Source: Candidatus Scybalomonas excrementavium (GTDB lineage Bacteria > Bacillota > Clostridia > Lachnospirales > Lachnospiraceae). From it: a stretch of DNA of 5,944 nt. The position numbers and the translations under genes were made by a program. The notes below the pieces were generated by a model. That model did no database searches. It was not told the origin of the DNA and saw only the letters and a program-made list of their open reading frames with translations. The stretch is from NCBI GenBank assembly GCA_017694765.1, contig JADIML010000045.1, positions 1 through 5,944 on the forward strand, in the 5' to 3' direction. This document shows positions 4,864-5,944 of the stretch, piece after piece (position 1 is the first letter of the stretch; the number at the start of each line of letters is the position of its first letter).

Positions 4864-5410
4864 ACAAAAAACTAGTGTAAGCATGAGGATAGAAAACTAA
4901 TTTTTGGAATCAAGCAACTCGTTTCGGAGTTTTGAATTTATAATAGAAGTGATTAAGATTACAAGTGGTGATAGCAAACTTTACAGACAGTAGTATATTT
5001 ACTTAATTTTAATGGATAACAGAATTTTAGTATGTACATTATTATCGGAAAATTTACTATCTTTCTACATAGTAAGACTTATTTAACAGATAGGATTTCC
5101 ATTCAGAAAGAGTTTTTATATTGTATTTATTTAATGGGATTAAGTCTTTCAAAATTTTTTGACAGTATATAGTAATCAGCTCTGTTTGGTATATCATTTT
5201 TGATAACTGAATTATACCATTGACAGTGGATTATTACTATAAATTTGGGTTGATAAATAAGATAGTCATGTTTTGTAAATCTATATGGGTATTGAATGTG
5301 TAGGTTTTTGTTCATGGTTAGTCTGTTATCAGAAAAGGAGGTGTATATGATTTTGATAGTTTAAATGAATTATATGAATAATTAGATGTTTTATAAGGAG
5401 GTAAAAATTT
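4864..5410. other. Long stretch without a confident gene
   Basis: I see no convincing full gene here. The contents are as follows. An imperfect hairpin at about 4908-4938 has an AACTC/GAGTT core extended by TCAA/TTGA, with no clear T-run. A perfect 7-bp hairpin joins 5054-5060 and 5069-5075. A minus-strand open frame at 5315-5127 (62 codons from ATG) reads like protein but has no ribosome binding site and may be a decayed fragment. A minus-strand extended -10 promoter-like TGGTATAAT (complement of 5211-5219) lies inside that frame. A motif at 5306-5318 resembles the operator arm. A five-codon minigene is at 5347-5364. TTGACA occurs at 5159-5164 and 5220-5225, but neither has a properly spaced -10. 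Confidence 0.5.
5337..5364 (+). other. Near-consensus ribosome binding site with five-codon minigene
   Basis: AAAAGGAGGTG (5333-5343) matches the anti-Shine-Dalgarno over nine bases and sits five bases before ATG at 5347. The frame reads M-I-L-I-V and stops at 5362-5364. It lies 46 bases before the exported-protein gene. It could be a leader peptide controlling that gene, or the only remnant of a gene whose body has been lost. Its existence is seen directly; its function is unknown. Confidence 0.3.
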
Positions 5411-5944
5411 ATGAAAAAACTTATTATAGTGTTAACTATTAGTACATTGTTTGTAGCTACACTTAGTGTTACAACTTTTGCTCAGGAATCGTCAGATTCT
5501 TGGAAAGTTATGGAGTGTGGCGATGCCCAGATATCAAGTTATCAAAGTATTCCAGAATTACCTAATATAGAGCCAAACTGGGAGGATAGTTCTATTATCA
5601 GTAAGGCATCTTCTATTCAGGTAAATGTTCAGTCGCCTCTTGAAACTTCTTGGCGTAATAATTATAGTGACTATTATTATCAGGCTAACAGAGTTGTGGA
5701 AAGAATTGATGATTATTTGTCAAGTAAATTTGGTATTGATTTCTATTCTGTTTCGCAACCACATTGGTCTACAAAAACGACCAGCAGTTCTGGTAATGTT
5801 TTGTCTGATGCAAAAAACAATGTGGGTAAAGGTAATGCTGACTTAATGATTGCTTTTGCAGGGGCACTTGTTGATACATCAACATCAGCTACTTTCGGGG
5901 TTGCTTATCTTGGACAACCATATGCATTGGTATTTGACCATAAT
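5411..5944 (+). CDS. Exported protein, N-terminal part; possible secreted zinc metalloprotease
   Basis: Translation starts at ATG 5411, nine bases after AAGGAGG (5395-5401), and stays open for 178 codons to the window end, so the C-terminus is missing. Residues 1-24 are a Sec signal peptide: MKKL, a hydrophobic core, and TTFA before Q25 as the cleavage site. The mature part has a short polar region, then VVERIDDYLSSKFGIDFYSV (about 102-121), NADLMIAFAG (near 151) and GVAYLGQPYALVFDHN at the end. The pattern of a sub-domain with DLMIAFAG and GVAYLG strands resembles secreted metzincin-type metalloproteases, in which an HExxHxxGxxH zinc motif would follow soon after. That motif lies beyond the window, so the protease call is inference. 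Codons are more T-ending (GTT, TCT, AGT) than in the regulator genes. A PlcR-like target role would fit the context. Confidence 0.6.
   Translation, partial: MKKLIIVLTISTLFVATLSVTTFAQESSDSWKVMECGDAQISSYQSIPELPNIEPNWEDSSIISKASSIQVNVQSPLETSWRNNYSDYYYQANRVVERIDDYLSSKFGIDFYSVSQPHWSTKTTSSSGNVLSDAKNNVGKGNADLMIAFAGALVDTSTSATFGVAYLGQPYALVFDHN

Noticed and set aside
4726..4884. Longer N-terminus for the peptide gene, starting at 4884
   Set aside because: There is no ribosome binding site near 4884, and the extension runs through the inverted repeat and the promoter. The ATG at 4725 has GGAGGTAA at good spacing.
5032..5039. Palindrome ATGTACAT, considered as a PlcR-box-like site
   Set aside because: Only eight bases, it lacks the full PlcR box layout and has no promoter at a sensible distance.
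5159..5243. Two TTGACA hexamers considered as promoters for the 5411 gene
   Set aside because: Neither has a -10 at 16-18 bases; the nearest TATAAA after the second is only 12 bases away.
5386..5442. Plus-strand 18-codon frame from ATG 5386
   Set aside because: It runs through the ribosome binding site and start of the 5411 gene in another frame and has no ribosome binding site of its own.
5625..5846. Plus-strand 73-codon frame
   Set aside because: It is out of frame inside the exported-protein gene, which has the signal peptide and ribosome binding site. It is a shadow.
1..5944. CRISPR array, tRNA, rRNA or insertion sequence
   Set aside because: No regular repeat-spacer pattern, tRNA-like fold, rRNA segment, transposase frame or terminal repeats were seen.

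Overview
The window looks like low-GC Firmicutes chromosome, most likely a Clostridia member of the Lachnospiraceae type. The reasons are AT-rich DNA, strong AAGGAGG-type ribosome binding sites, a four-cysteine L28, and an Asp23/Gls24 (YloU-like) gene followed by a DAK/FakA (YloV-like) gene divergent from rpmB. The genus is inference.

Left part (1-2674), conserved housekeeping: rpmB (ribosomal protein L28, minus strand) has its own promoter and terminator. Divergent from it is a two-gene operon, an Asp23/Gls24 protein and FakA (fatty acid kinase, ATP-binding subunit), closed by a 16-bp-stem terminator at 2629-2674.

Middle part (2675-4900), an apparent cell-cell signalling cassette: a strong extended -10 promoter drives two overlapping tandem paralogues (2752-3675 and 3657-4589). 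Both have an N-terminal XRE-type helix-turn-helix and a TPR-like helical C-terminal part, the architecture of RRNPP regulators (Rgg, PlcR, PrgX families). The first has a degraded DNA-binding motif; the second is intact. Convergent with the second, and overlapping its last 29 bases, is a 54-codon gene for a small secreted peptide (4725-4561, minus) with a strong ribosome binding site. Its intrinsic terminator lies inside the regulator's coding sequence. Upstream of the peptide gene is a perfect 13-bp inverted repeat (4788-4832) flanked by two outward-facing TATAAT boxes, each exactly 19 bases from the repeat. This is a symmetric divergent promoter that looks activator-dependent.

Right part (4864-5944): a roughly 545-base stretch without a confident gene holds a five-codon minigene behind a near-perfect Shine-Dalgarno. 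Then comes the start of a gene for a Sec-exported protein (5411 to the window end) that resembles the N-terminal part of secreted zinc metalloproteases.

Working model (inference): the peptide is exported and processed, then re-imported, and is sensed by one or both TPR regulators. These would then activate the peptide's own promoter and the rightward promoter facing the exported protein. That is a PlcR-PapR-like logic, but with two tandem regulators and a single shared symmetric operator.
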